Below, piece after piece: positions 34,288-42,819 of a DNA stretch of 64,000 nucleotides. The notes under the pieces were generated by a model that was not told the origin of the DNA, did no database searches, and saw nothing but the letters and a program-made list of their open reading frames with translations. Each line of letters starts with the position of its first letter. The stretch's first letter is position 1. The translations under genes and the position numbers were made by a program. Source of the stretch: Streptomyces sp. ISL-12 (GTDB taxonomy: Bacteria > Actinomycetota > Actinomycetes > Streptomycetales > Streptomycetaceae); NCBI RefSeq assembly GCF_018614415.1, contig NZ_JAGGOO010000109.1, positions 1 through 64,000 on the forward strand, read 5' to 3'.

Positions 34288-34972
34288 TGTAGAACGGGAC
34301 CTCCTCGCGGACGTGCAGCCGGGCCTCGGAGCCGCGCAGGTGGCGCATGAGGTCGACGATGCGGTACAGCTCGTCGGCCTCGAAGGCGAGGATCCACTCG
34401 TAGTCGCCCAGCGAGAAGGAGGCGACCGTGTTGGCGCGCACGTCGGGGTAACCGCGGGCCATCTTGCCGTGGTCGGCGAGCATCCGGCGCCGGTCCTCGT
34501 CGGGCAGCAGGTACCAGTCGTAGGAGCGCACGAACGGGTAGACGCTGATGTAATTGCGCGGCGTCTCGTCGGCGAGGAACGCCGGGATGTGCGAGCGGTT
34601 GAACTCGGCCGGGCGGTGCAGCGCCATGTTCGACCAGACCGGCTCCAGGGCGCGGCCCAGCCTGGTGCGGCGGAAGAGGTTGTACGCCTCCTGGAGCTGG
34701 TCGCTGGTCTCGGCGTGCCACCAGATCATCACGTCGGCGTCGGCGCGCAGCCCGGAGACGTCGTAGGTGCCGCGCACGGTCACGTCCTTGGCGGCGAGCT
34801 GGTCGAACAGCTCCTGGACCTCGTCGGCGTACCCGGCGCGGTCCTCGGGGAGCGCGTCCTTCAGCTTGAAGACGGACCAGAGGGTGTAGCGGATGACCTC
34901 GTTGAGGTCCTTGGCCAGCTTGCCCTTGTTGGGGATGCGCTCGGCCGCGGGGGTGGAGGCGTCGTCACTCAT
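34241..34972 (-). CDS. hemQ: Coproheme decarboxylase HemQ (ChdC)
   Basis: A 243-residue chlorite-dismutase-fold enzyme that turns Fe-coproporphyrin III into heme b, the last step of the Gram-positive heme pathway. Family features are RYTLWSVFKL, the substrate tyrosine region NYISVYPFVRSYDWYLLP and the proximal-side histidine in LADHGKMARGYP. ATG 34972 (MSDDASTP) is 4 bp after the hemY stop, so the two form an operon. Its stop sits in a duplicated segment. Confidence 0.95.
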   Translation of the reverse strand: MSDDASTPAAERIPNKGKLAKDLNEVIRYTLWSVFKLKDALPEDRAGYADEVQELFDQLAAKDVTVRGTYDVSGLRADADVMIWWHAETSDQLQEAYNLFRRTRLGRALEPVWSNMALHRPAEFNRSHIPAFLADETPRNYISVYPFVRSYDWYLLPDEDRRRMLADHGKMARGYPDVRANTVASFSLGDYEWILAFEADELYRIVDLMRHLRGSEARLHVREEVPFYTGRRKDLPELVAGLA

Positions 34973-34976
34973 GACC

Positions 34977-36443
34977 TTATTCTCCCGCTCCATTCTGTGG
35001 GCTCGGCACCGGGTCGGTGGTGAGTTCCTCCACACCGCCGAGGCCGTCGTGGACCTGGTCGGCGGCCTCCCGCGCGCCGGCGATGGAGGCCGGGATGCCG
35101 ACGCCGTCGTACGCCGCGCCGCACACGGCGAGGCCGGGGAGCTTGGCGAGGTGCTCGCGGACGCGGGCCACGCGCGCGTGGTGGCCGACGGGGTACTGGG
35201 GCAGGCCGTCCTGCCAGCGGGTGACGCGGGTGGCCACGGGCGCGGCGGTCAGACCGGTGGCCCGCTCCAGGTCGTGCCGGGAGACGGCGACGAGTCCGGC
35301 GTCGTCGCGGCCGAGGACCTCCGTCTCGCCGTAGCGGCCGACGGAGGTGCGCAGCACGACCAGGTCCGGGTCCTCGCGGTCGATCCAGCCCCACTTGCGG
35401 GAGGCGAAGGTGGACGCCTTGATGGTGCGTCCGTCGACCGGCGGCACCAGGAAACCGCTGCCCTCGGGGAGCGCGGCGGCGTCCGCGCGGCGGTAGGCGA
35501 GGGTGATCAGCGCCATGGAGGCGTACTCCACGGCGGCCAGCTCGGCCGCGGCGGCGGGCGCCTCGGCGCCCAGCAGCGCGGCGGCGGCCGGGGCGGGCAC
35601 GGCGACGATCACCGCGTCGGCCGTCAGCACCCGGTCGCCGGCGACGACGCGCCACCCGGCGGGCGCGGCGCGGCGCAGCTCGGTCACCGGGCTGTTCAGC
35701 AGGATCTCGCCGCCGCGGGCGCGGACGGTGTCGGCGACGGCCGGGGGCAGGGTGCCGATGCCGCCCTCGATGCCCATGAAGACGGGGCCGCCGGGCCCCG
35801 GGGCCGCGGCCGTACGGCCCTGGATCGCGCGGACCGCCTCGGTGAGCGACGTGTGGGCGCGGACGGCCTCGAACAGCTGGGGTACGGCCGAGCGCATCGA
35901 GATGCGGTACGCGTCGCCCGCGTACACCCCGCCCAGCAGGGGCTCCACCAGGCGGTCGACCACCTCGCGGCCGACCCGCGCCGCCACGTACTCACCGACC
36001 GCCACGTCGTCGCCGACCTCGGTGGGGGGCAGTTCGGCGTCGCGCTCGACGCGGGCGAGTCCCTCGTCCGACAGCACGCCGGACAGGGCGGCGGCGGTGC
36101 CGGGGACGCCCATGACGTGGCCCTTGGGCATGGGCCGCAGGGCGCCGCGGGTCCACAGCGAGGCGGTCGCGGTGGCCGGCGGCTGGAGGCGGTCGCCGAG
36201 GCCCACCGCACGGGCCAGGCCGACCGCCTCGGGGCGGCGGGCCAGCATCGACTCGGCGCCCAGGTCGACGCGCACGCCCGCGATCTCGCCGGGCAGCAGC
36301 TTGCCGCCGACGCGGTCCGACGCCTCCAGCACGGTCACCCGCGCGCCCCGCTCCGACAGCCGGTGGGCGGCGGCCAGACCGGCGATCCCGGCTCCGATGA
36401 CGACGACATGCCCCGTGCCCGCACGGGTCCGACTTGCGCACAT
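34977..36443 (-). CDS. hemY: Coproporphyrinogen III oxidase, HemY/CgoX type
   Basis: A 488-residue FAD-dependent oxidase that aromatises the porphyrinogen ring before iron insertion. The Rossmann FAD motif VVVIGAGIAGLAAAHRL opens the protein, followed by GGKLLPGEIAG; mid-protein EPLLGGVYAGD and the C-terminal GLAVCGAAYDGVGIPA (second FAD motif) match the family. Pairing with hemQ points to the coproporphyrin-dependent route, in which this enzyme oxidises coproporphyrinogen. ATG 36443. The gene is divergent from a DUF4349 lipoprotein gene. Confidence 0.94.
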   Translation of the reverse strand: MCASRTRAGTGHVVVIGAGIAGLAAAHRLSERGARVTVLEASDRVGGKLLPGEIAGVRVDLGAESMLARRPEAVGLARAVGLGDRLQPPATATASLWTRGALRPMPKGHVMGVPGTAAALSGVLSDEGLARVERDAELPPTEVGDDVAVGEYVAARVGREVVDRLVEPLLGGVYAGDAYRISMRSAVPQLFEAVRAHTSLTEAVRAIQGRTAAAPGPGGPVFMGIEGGIGTLPPAVADTVRARGGEILLNSPVTELRRAAPAGWRVVAGDRVLTADAVIVAVPAPAAAALLGAEAPAAAAELAAVEYASMALITLAYRRADAAALPEGSGFLVPPVDGRTIKASTFASRKWGWIDREDPDLVVLRTSVGRYGETEVLGRDDAGLVAVSRHDLERATGLTAAPVATRVTRWQDGLPQYPVGHHARVARVREHLAKLPGLAVCGAAYDGVGIPASIAGAREAADQVHDGLGGVEELTTDPVPSPQNGAGE

Positions 36444-36748
36444 GTTCCCACCTTCTCAGACCCCACTGACAGGGGCCGAAGGGCCCCGGTGTCCGGCACG
36501 CGCAGCGGCGCCGCCCCCGTGTCCCACGCGCAGGGCCGCCCCGGCAACCGGCGCGCGAAGCCCCCGGCGCCCGGCACCCGACGAACGCCCCTGCCCGGCA
36601 CCCGCGGAGCCCGGAGGCCGGCCCCCGGCGGCCCCCTTGTCCGACGCGCGTCCCGACCGTGACCTCATCGGGACCCGCGCACGCCAACGTTCCGGCCCGG
36701 CCCGGCGTCGAAGGAGCGTCAGTCGTCACGTCCCCGGGGGAGACCCGC
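36444..36748. other. 305-bp divergent gap between hemY and the DUF4349 gene
   Basis: No open reading frame with coding character was found here. It holds a perfect hairpin GGGGCC/GGCCCC at 36472-36487 about 30 bp upstream of hemY and is otherwise extremely GC-rich with no clear -10 hexamer. It presumably carries promoters for both flanking genes. Confidence 0.5.
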
Positions 36749-37750
36749 ATGCGCGCACACCGTTCCGTACGACCCGTTCCGGCCCTGGCCGGGTTCCTGC
36801 TGGCCGCGGCCCTCGCGCTCACCGGATGCAGTGCCGGCGGTGACGACTCCGCCGGAAGCGGCAGCGCCGACAAGGCGGTTGGCCAGGAGCGGGCCGCGCA
36901 GCAGGGCGCCGGGGGCGGTGCCGCGAAGGGCTCCGAGGCGACCGCCCCGGCGAAGCTCCCCGCGCAGCACATCATCCGTACCGCCTCCCTGACCGTGCAG
37001 GTCGGGGACGTACCCAAGGCGCTCGCCGAGGCCCGTACCGCCACCGAGGACGCGGGCGGCTACGTCGGCGAGGAGACCACCGGCCGCGACGAGGACGGCG
37101 ACGAGCACACCGAGGTCGTGCTCCGGGTGCCCGCCGACGCCTACGACCGGGTCCTCACCGGCCTCGCGGGCACCGGCAAGCTGCTGGAACGGACCACCGA
37201 GGCGCGGGACGTCACCGACCAGGTGGTGGACGTGGAGAGCCGCATCACCTCGCAGCGCGCCAGCGTCGCCCGGATCCGCGAGCTGATGGACCGGGCGGAG
37301 CGGCTGAGCGACGTGGTGACGCTGGAGGGCGAGCTGAGCAGCCGTCAGGCCGAGTTGGAGTCGCTGCTCGCCCGGCAGGCGTCCCTGAAGGAACGCGCCG
37401 CCCTGGCGACCATCACCCTCTCCCTCACCGAGACACCGCCCCGCCCGGACGGCACGGACGACGACCCCGGGTTCACCGACGCCCTCGCGGGCGGCTGGGA
37501 CGCGTTCGTGGCGATGCTGCGCTGGCTGGCGGTGGTGTTCGGCGCGGCGCTGCCGTTCGCGGCGGTGACGGCGCTCGTCGTGCTGCTGTGGCTGCGGCTG
37601 GTACGGCCCCGGCTGCCGCGCCGCCCGGCGCCCGCGCCCGCCACGACCGCCCTGGGCCCGCTGCCGACGGCCCGCCCGGCGCCGCAGCCGGCCCGCTCGC
37701 CGGTGGGGCCTGCGGAGGAGGCGCGTACGGAGGAGCGGGAGGAGGACTGA
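36749..37750 (+). CDS. DUF4349 membrane-anchored lipoprotein
   Basis: A 333-residue envelope protein. The N-terminus has a basic region and the lipobox LALTGC (Cys about residue 27). A DUF4349 domain follows with IIRTASLTVQVGDVPKAL, GGYVGEETT and VVLRVPADAYDRVL, then a long coiled coil (residues about 170-225, RIRELMDRAERLSDVVTLEGELSSRQAEL), and a C-terminal transmembrane helix (WLAVVFGAALPFAAVTALVVLLWLRL). Function unknown; such proteins may sense or brace the envelope. ATG 36749 is preceded by GGGGGAGA. Confidence 0.9.
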   Translation: MRAHRSVRPVPALAGFLLAAALALTGCSAGGDDSAGSGSADKAVGQERAAQQGAGGGAAKGSEATAPAKLPAQHIIRTASLTVQVGDVPKALAEARTATEDAGGYVGEETTGRDEDGDEHTEVVLRVPADAYDRVLTGLAGTGKLLERTTEARDVTDQVVDVESRITSQRASVARIRELMDRAERLSDVVTLEGELSSRQAELESLLARQASLKERAALATITLSLTETPPRPDGTDDDPGFTDALAGGWDAFVAMLRWLAVVFGAALPFAAVTALVVLLWLRLVRPRLPRRPAPAPATTALGPLPTARPAPQPARSPVGPAEEARTEEREED

Positions 37751-37788
37751 GCGGGACCCGGACGCCCCGCCCCCCGTAGCGTGTCCGC

Positions 37789-39186
37789 ATGGACATGAAC
37801 GGTGCGACGGGTGGACGTGAGCGGCTGGTGGTGATCGGCGGCGACGCCGCGGGGATGTCCGCGGCGTCGCAGGCACGCCGGCTGAGGGGCCCCGACGAGC
37901 TGGAGATCGTGGCGTTCGAACGCGGCCACTTCTCCTCCTACTCGGCGTGCGGCATCCCGTACTGGGTCGGCGGCGAGGTCGACGACCGGGACCGGCTGAT
38001 CGCCCGCACCCCCGAGGAGCACCGCGCCCGCCACATCGACCTGCGCATGCGCACCGAGGTCACGGAGATCGACGTGGCGGGCCGGCGGGTACGCGCGCGT
38101 GACGTCGATTCCGGCGCCGAGTCCTGGACGGCGTACGACAAGCTCGTCATCGCCACCGGCGCGCGGCCGGTCCGGCCCGACCTGCCCGGCGCGGACGCCC
38201 CCGGGGTGCACGGCGTGCAGACGCTGGACGACGGACAGGCGCTGCTGGACACGCTGGCACGCGCGCGTGGCCGTCGCGCGGTGGTCGTCGGCGCCGGGTA
38301 CATCGGCGTGGAGATGGCCGAGGCGCTGATCAACCGCGGCTACGAGGTGACGGTCGTCAACCGCGGCCGGGAGCCGATGTCCACCCTCGATCCCGACATG
38401 GGCCGCCTGGTGCACGACGCCATGGAGGGCCTCGGCATCACGATGGTGAACGACACCGAGGTCACCGAAGTGCGCACCGGCGAGGACGGGCGGGTGAGCG
38501 CGGTGGTCGCCGGCGACGCGGTGTACCCGGCGGACGTGGTGGTGCTCGGCATCGGCGTCACCCCGGAGACCTCGCTCGCCCGGGCCGCCGGTCTCCCCCT
38601 GGGAGGCCACGGCGGCCTGCTGACGGACCGGGCGATGCGGGTGCGGGGGTACGCGGACATCTGGGCGGGCGGCGACTGCGTGGAGGTCCTGGACCTGGTG
38701 TCCGGGCAGTCGCGGCACATAGCGCTCGGCACCCACGCCAACAAGCACGGCCAGGTGATCGGCACCAACGCGGGCGGCGGGTACGCCACCTTCCCGGGCG
38801 TGGTCGGCACGGCGGTCAGCAAGGTCTGCGACCTGGAGATCGCCCGGACGGGGCTGCGCGAGAAGGACGCCCGCCGGGTGGGCCTGGAGTTCGTCGCGGT
38901 CACCATCGAGTCGACCAGCCGCGCGGGCTACTACCCGGACGCCTCCCCCATGACGGTGAAGATGCTCGCCGAGCGCCGCACCGGCAAGCTGCTGGGCGTG
39001 CAGATCGTCGGCCGGGAGGGCGCGGGCAAGCGGGTCGACATCGCGGCGGTGGCCCTGACGGCGGGCATGACGGTGGAGCAGATGACCGGGCTGGACCTGG
39101 GCTACGCCCCGCCGTTCTCGCCGGTGTGGGACCCGGTGCTGGTGGCGGCCCGCAAGGCGGCGCGGGCGGTCGAGCAGGCGGACTGA
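37789..39186 (+). CDS. CoA-disulfide reductase / NADH oxidase-like flavoprotein
   Basis: A 465-residue pyridine nucleotide-disulfide oxidoreductase. It has the FAD fold VVIGGDAAGMSAASQARRL, the single redox-active Cys in YSACGIPYWVGG typical of CoA-disulfide reductases, the NAD(P) fold VVVGAGYIGVEMAEALINRG and the C-terminal dimer domain with TVKMLAERRTGKLLG. It could keep thiols reduced or reduce oxygen. ATG 37789 is 38 bp downstream of the DUF4349 gene on the same strand. The active-site Cys being present supports an enzyme rather than a degraded copy. Confidence 0.92.
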   Translation: MDMNGATGGRERLVVIGGDAAGMSAASQARRLRGPDELEIVAFERGHFSSYSACGIPYWVGGEVDDRDRLIARTPEEHRARHIDLRMRTEVTEIDVAGRRVRARDVDSGAESWTAYDKLVIATGARPVRPDLPGADAPGVHGVQTLDDGQALLDTLARARGRRAVVVGAGYIGVEMAEALINRGYEVTVVNRGREPMSTLDPDMGRLVHDAMEGLGITMVNDTEVTEVRTGEDGRVSAVVAGDAVYPADVVVLGIGVTPETSLARAAGLPLGGHGGLLTDRAMRVRGYADIWAGGDCVEVLDLVSGQSRHIALGTHANKHGQVIGTNAGGGYATFPGVVGTAVSKVCDLEIARTGLREKDARRVGLEFVAVTIESTSRAGYYPDASPMTVKMLAERRTGKLLGVQIVGREGAGKRVDIAAVALTAGMTVEQMTGLDLGYAPPFSPVWDPVLVAARKAARAVEQAD

Positions 39187-39190
39187 CGCC

Positions 39191-39508
39191 TCACGCCGTG
39201 CCGTTGATCCGGTCGATGACCTGTCGCGCCTGCTCCGGCGGCCGGGCCGGCAACGACGACACCGGCGCCGGCTGGGCGACCGGGGGCGGCTGCTCCCCGG
39301 CCTGCCGGGCGTGGGCGGCGGCCCGCGCGGAGCGCAGCCGGTGGCTCGCGGCCTCGTCCAGGGTGACCGGCCGCTGCCGCTGCGCGGCCAGCCGCCCGGC
39401 CTCCTGGCCGAGCCGGGCGACGTCCTCCCAGGGCAGCCGCAGTACCAGCGCGATCTCCGCCTCGCCGTCGGGCAGGGCCCGCGGCGCGGGAGTCACTCGG
39501 TCGTCCAT
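39191..39508 (-). CDS. Small hypothetical protein
   Basis: A 105-residue soluble protein, not recognised. The conserved-looking N-terminal part DGEAEIALVLRLPWEDVARLGQEAGRLAAQ suggests a short helical domain; the C-terminal third is Pro/Ala-rich. ATG 39508 has GAGGAG ahead, which supports this start over the longer open frame. It is convergent with the flavoprotein gene (4 bp apart) and divergent from the rhomboid gene. Confidence 0.7.
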   Translation of the reverse strand: MDDRVTPAPRALPDGEAEIALVLRLPWEDVARLGQEAGRLAAQRQRPVTLDEAASHRLRSARAAAHARQAGEQPPPVAQPAPVSSLPARPPEQARQVIDRINGTA

Positions 39509-39641
39509 CGCCTGCTCCTCACTCGTCCGCGCGGCACGCCTGCGCCGTGCCGCGACCGGTCGGTGAGTCATACGCGTCACCGGGCGGCGGCGTTCAGCCC
39601 ATCGGCTGCTTCACCGCCGCCGCCCGGGGCAGTAGTCATCC

Positions 39642-40466
39642 GTGGTCATCCCCGTCCATGACGTGAACCCGGTGCGCAGCACCCCGTGGGTCACCTACGC
39701 GCTCATCGCCGCGAACCTCGCGGTGTTCCTGTCCATGCCCGGCATGGCCGACTCGCTCACCGGCGCCGGCGGCCTGGCCCAGCAGTGCCATCTCCAGGCG
39801 TACCTGGACCACTGGGCGGCCGTCCCCCAGGAACTGGTCCACCACCGGCTGCGCCGGCTCGTCCCCACCGGCGACGTGGGCGTCGGCGCCCAGGGGCCCG
39901 GCTGCGTGATCGCCCCGCCGGACTACGACAAGTCCCCGGAGCTGAGCGTCCTGACGGCGATGTTCCTGCACGGCGGCTGGCCGCACCTGCTGGGCAACAT
40001 GCTGTTCTTGTGGATCTTCGGCAACAACATCGAGGACCGCATGGGCCACCTGCGGTTCCTCCTCTTCTACGGCGTCTGCGGCTACGCGGCGACCTACGGC
40101 TTCGCCCTGCTGAACGCCGGCTCGGGCGCCCCGCTGATCGGCGCGTCGGGGGCGATCGCCGGCGTCCTCGGCGCGTATCTGCTCCTCTACCCGAGGGCCC
40201 GCGTCTGGGTCCTCGTCCCGTTCCTGGTCTTCCTGCCGCTGCGGCTGCCCGCCTGGATCGTCCTGGGCCTGTGGTTCGTCCTCCAGGCGTTCTACTCCGC
40301 CGGCCAGGGCCTCTCCGACGCCGGCACCGTGGCCTACGTGGCCCACGTCGTCGGCTTCGTGGCCGGCCTGCTGCTGGCCTGGCCCCTCAAGCCCGGCACT
40401 CCCCCGCCCCCGGACCCGCCCGGCATCCTCTTCGGGAGGCGGGCGCGTCGGTGGCGGCCGGCCTGA
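39642..40466 (+). CDS. Rhomboid family intramembrane serine protease
   Basis: A 274-residue multispanning protease. Six hydrophobic segments are visible. The catalytic Ser lies in GASGAIAGVLGAYLL and the His in AYVAHVVGFVAGLL; the conserved HGGWPHLLGNMLFLWIFG segment also matches. It would cleave transmembrane or membrane-tethered substrates; none is evident nearby. GTG 39642 has no ribosome site, and TAGTCAT at about -10 distance suggests a leaderless transcript. It is convergent with hemE. Confidence 0.92.
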   Translation: MVIPVHDVNPVRSTPWVTYALIAANLAVFLSMPGMADSLTGAGGLAQQCHLQAYLDHWAAVPQELVHHRLRRLVPTGDVGVGAQGPGCVIAPPDYDKSPELSVLTAMFLHGGWPHLLGNMLFLWIFGNNIEDRMGHLRFLLFYGVCGYAATYGFALLNAGSGAPLIGASGAIAGVLGAYLLLYPRARVWVLVPFLVFLPLRLPAWIVLGLWFVLQAFYSAGQGLSDAGTVAYVAHVVGFVAGLLLAWPLKPGTPPPPDPPGILFGRRARRWRPA

Positions 40467-40491
40467 GGACGCGAGGGCACCCGGAAACACT

Positions 40492-40531
40492 CCGGCCGCG
40501 CCGCCTGCTGTCGGGCAGGCGACGCGGCCGG
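40492..40531. terminator. Bidirectional terminator between the rhomboid gene and hemE
   Basis: Arms 40492-40508 and 40515-40531 pair over 17 bp with one mismatch and a 6-bp loop, in the 91-bp gap between two convergent genes. Confidence 0.7.
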
Positions 40532-40557
40532 GGCGGTCCGCGGGCGGCGGGGGGACG

Positions 40558-41637
40558 TCAGCGCGCGGTGCGCGTGTGCACGTACTCCACGAGGCGGGTC
40601 AGCGCGTCCGGGTCGGTGGTCGGCAGGACGCCGTGGCCGAGGTTGAAGACGTGGCCCTCCAGCTCCGCCGCGGCGGCGAGGATCTCGTCGGTCTTGGCCT
40701 CGACGGCCTCGCGGGAGGAGAACAGGACGGCCGGGTCGAGGTTGCCCTGGAGCGCCTTGCCGGGGCCGACGCGGCGGGCGGCCTCGTCCAGCGGGACCCG
40801 CCAGTCGACGCCGACCACGTCCGCGCCGGCCTCGCCCATGAGACCGAGCAGCTCACCGGTGCCGACACCGAAGTGGATGCGCGGGACGCCGTAGCCGGCG
40901 ACGGCGTCGAAGACCTTGGCGGAGGCGGGCAGCACCGAGCGGCGGTAGTCGGCCGGGGCGAGGGCGCCGACCCAGGAGTCGAAGAGCTGGACGGCGCTGG
41001 CGCCCGCCTCGATCTGCACCTTGAGGAAGGCGGCGGTGATCTCGGCGAGGCGGTCGAGCAGGTCGGCCCACAGCTGCGGGTCGCCGTACATCAGCGCCTT
41101 GGTGTGCTCGTGGTTGCGGGACGGGCCGCCCTCCACGAGGTAGCTGGCGAGGGTGAAGGGGGCACCCGCGAAGCCGATCAGGGGGGTCTCGCCGAGTTCG
41201 GCGGTGAGCAGGCCGAACGCCTCGGTGACGTAGGAGACGTCCTCGGGGGTCAGATCGCGCAGCCGGGCCAGGTCGGCGCGGGTGCGGATCGGGTTCTCGA
41301 CGACCGGGCCGACGCCGGGCTTGATGTCGAGGTCGACGCCGATGGCCTTGAGCGGGACGACGATGTCGCTGAAGTAGATCGCCGCGTCCACTCCGTGCCG
41401 GCGGACCGGCTGGAGGGTGATCTCGGTGACCAGCTCGGGCCGCATGCAGGACTCCAGCATGGGGATGCCCTCGCGCACCTTGCGGTACTCCGGCAGCGAG
41501 CGTCCGGCCTGGCGCATGAACCACACGGGCGTGTGCGGCACCGGCTCACGCCTGCACGCCTTGAGGAAGGCGGAGTCGTACGTGGCGGTCGGCGGCTGGC
41601 CCACGGGGCTCTGGTCGGGGCTCTGGTTGGCACTCAC
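40558..41637 (-). CDS. hemE: Uroporphyrinogen decarboxylase HemE
   Basis: A 359-residue enzyme that removes four carboxylates from uroporphyrinogen III to give coproporphyrinogen III. The signature PVWFMRQAGRSLPEYR near the N-terminus holds substrate-binding arginines, and FAGAPFTLASYLVEGG and HFGVGTGELL also match. GTG 41637 (SANQSPDQS) is preferred; the open frame runs further upstream without start support. It acts upstream of HemY and HemQ, encoded 4.1 kb away. It diverges from the DUF3000 gene across 184 bp. Confidence 0.95.
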   Translation of the reverse strand: MSANQSPDQSPVGQPPTATYDSAFLKACRREPVPHTPVWFMRQAGRSLPEYRKVREGIPMLESCMRPELVTEITLQPVRRHGVDAAIYFSDIVVPLKAIGVDLDIKPGVGPVVENPIRTRADLARLRDLTPEDVSYVTEAFGLLTAELGETPLIGFAGAPFTLASYLVEGGPSRNHEHTKALMYGDPQLWADLLDRLAEITAAFLKVQIEAGASAVQLFDSWVGALAPADYRRSVLPASAKVFDAVAGYGVPRIHFGVGTGELLGLMGEAGADVVGVDWRVPLDEAARRVGPGKALQGNLDPAVLFSSREAVEAKTDEILAAAAELEGHVFNLGHGVLPTTDPDALTRLVEYVHTRTAR

Positions 41638-41808
41638 GACGGAAAGTCTCGCACGCCCCGGCCACCGTCCCGGACCGCGGGGCGCACCGGGGCGGGCGGC
41701 CCCGGTGCCGCGCCGGGCCGTGCGCCGCCCTCCCCGTCCGCGCGCCGCGTGATCCGGACATCGCGCCCCGTCGCGGGTGTCCTCCCTGCGCCGGGGCCGC
41801 GTTCCGCT

Positions 41809-41814
41809 TAATCT
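41809..41814 (+). promoter_or_regulatory. -10 element TAATCT of a leaderless DUF3000 transcript
   Basis: TAATCT lies 7 bp before ATG 41822, which has no ribosome site, so transcription probably starts at or next to the A of the start codon. Confidence 0.5.
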
Positions 41815-41821
41815 TCCCCGC

Positions 41822-42508
41822 ATGGCTGCGGCTCAGGGACGACTGTCGGACGGCACGGGCGGAATGGACGAACCCAAGGACGACAAGGACGGTGCGGACG
41901 GCGTCGGATATCCGGACAGTACGGCTCCGCTGCCGTTCCGGGCCGCCGTCGACGCGTTGCGGGCGACGCGGCTGCGCCCGCAGGTCGAGGTGGAGGCGAC
42001 CCGCCCGCCGCAGCGGCTGGCGCCGTACGCGTACGCGCTGGAGGCCGCGGTCGTCGACGGCGACGAGGACCTGGCGGACGGGCGCCTGGTGCTGTTGTAC
42101 GACCCGGCCGGGCACGACGCCTGGCAGGGCGCCTTCCGGCTGGTGACCCTGGTGCGCGCGGAACTGGAACCGGAGCTGGCCACCGATCCGCTGCTGCCGG
42201 AGGTGTGCTGGACCTGGCTCACCGGCGCCCTCCAGGGACGCGGGCTGTCCTACGGCGAGGCCGGCGGCACGGTGACGCGCGCCAGCTCGCACTACTTCGG
42301 CGGCCTGTCCGCGCGCCCCGCCGCCTCGCAGATCGAGATCCGCGCCTCCTGGACGCCGCGCGAGGGCCTGGGCGGGGTGCCGGACACGGCCGCGCACCTG
42401 GGCGCCTGGTGCGATCTGCTGGCCCAGGTCGGCGGACTGCCGCCGGCCGGTCCGGGCGACGCGTCGGTGGTGACACTGCCGCAGCGCCGGGGGCCGCAGT
42501 CCCGCTAG
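41822..42508 (+). CDS. DUF3000 protein
   Basis: A 228-residue soluble actinobacterial protein of unknown function. Family segments are PFRAAVDALRATRLRPQVEVEATRPPQRLAPYAYAL, WTWLTGALQGRGLSYGEAGGTVTRASSHYFGGLS and IEIRASWTP. The first 35 residues are acidic and likely disordered. It sits between hemE and the LuxR regulator, a conserved order in Streptomyces, and is followed by a strong intrinsic terminator. Confidence 0.88.
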   Translation: MAAAQGRLSDGTGGMDEPKDDKDGADGVGYPDSTAPLPFRAAVDALRATRLRPQVEVEATRPPQRLAPYAYALEAAVVDGDEDLADGRLVLLYDPAGHDAWQGAFRLVTLVRAELEPELATDPLLPEVCWTWLTGALQGRGLSYGEAGGTVTRASSHYFGGLSARPAASQIEIRASWTPREGLGGVPDTAAHLGAWCDLLAQVGGLPPAGPGDASVVTLPQRRGPQSR

Positions 42509-42515
42509 CCGGAGG

Positions 42516-42561
42516 AAAAGGAACGGAGGGTACGGCTTGTGCCGTACCCTCCGTTCCTTTT
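42516..42561 (+). terminator. Strong intrinsic terminator with T-tract
   Basis: A perfect 21-bp stem (42516-42536 with 42541-42561), TTGT loop and a following T-rich run (42558-42562) lie 8 bp after the DUF3000 stop. An A-rich upstream arm makes it usable in the other direction too. A canonical hairpin plus T-tract is uncommon in this GC-rich genome. Confidence 0.92.
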
Positions 42562-42630
42562 TCCCTTCTTTTCCCTCGAACAGGTCAGGTCACTTTGTCG
42601 ATACGGCCACTTTCGGGCGCGTAACGACGC

Positions 42631-42650
42631 AGACCGAAACCGTTCGGTCT
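42631..42650. promoter_or_regulatory. Palindromic operator candidate AGACCGAAACCGTTCGGTCT
   Basis: An 8-bp perfect inverted repeat with a 4-bp centre sits in the AT-rich 258-bp region ahead of the LuxR-type regulator gene, 180 bp before its start. It may bind this regulator or another dimeric factor. Confidence 0.5.
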
Positions 42651-42731
42651 TCGAATGATCGATCGCATGTCCGAATTGCTCGGATTGTTACTCACCAGAT
42701 CGTGATCATTCTCTAAAGGAGGACAGGTTTA

Positions 42732-42788
42732 TTGCCGAAGACGACTGTGACCTTGAAAGCACGGTTCGTCCCGGCTTCTTCCCCATGA
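42732..42788 (+). CDS. Possible 18-codon leader peptide
   Basis: TTG 42732 follows a perfect AAAGGAGG (42715-42722) at 9 bp spacing and opens an 18-residue frame (MPKTTVTLKARFVPASSP) that ends at TGA 42786-42788, 31 bp before the regulator start. The strong ribosome site has no other obvious use. It could be a leader peptide influencing the downstream gene. No homology evidence is available and it may be spurious. Confidence 0.3.
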   Translation: MPKTTVTLKARFVPASSP

Positions 42789-42819
42789 GCCGGCCCCGTC
42801 CCCGCACCCAGGAGGCCTG

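Noticed and set aside
34131..34721. Alternative frame through the duplicated hemQ end
   Set aside because: It is a shifted-frame reading of hemQ that runs into the duplication; the true frame ends at 34241.
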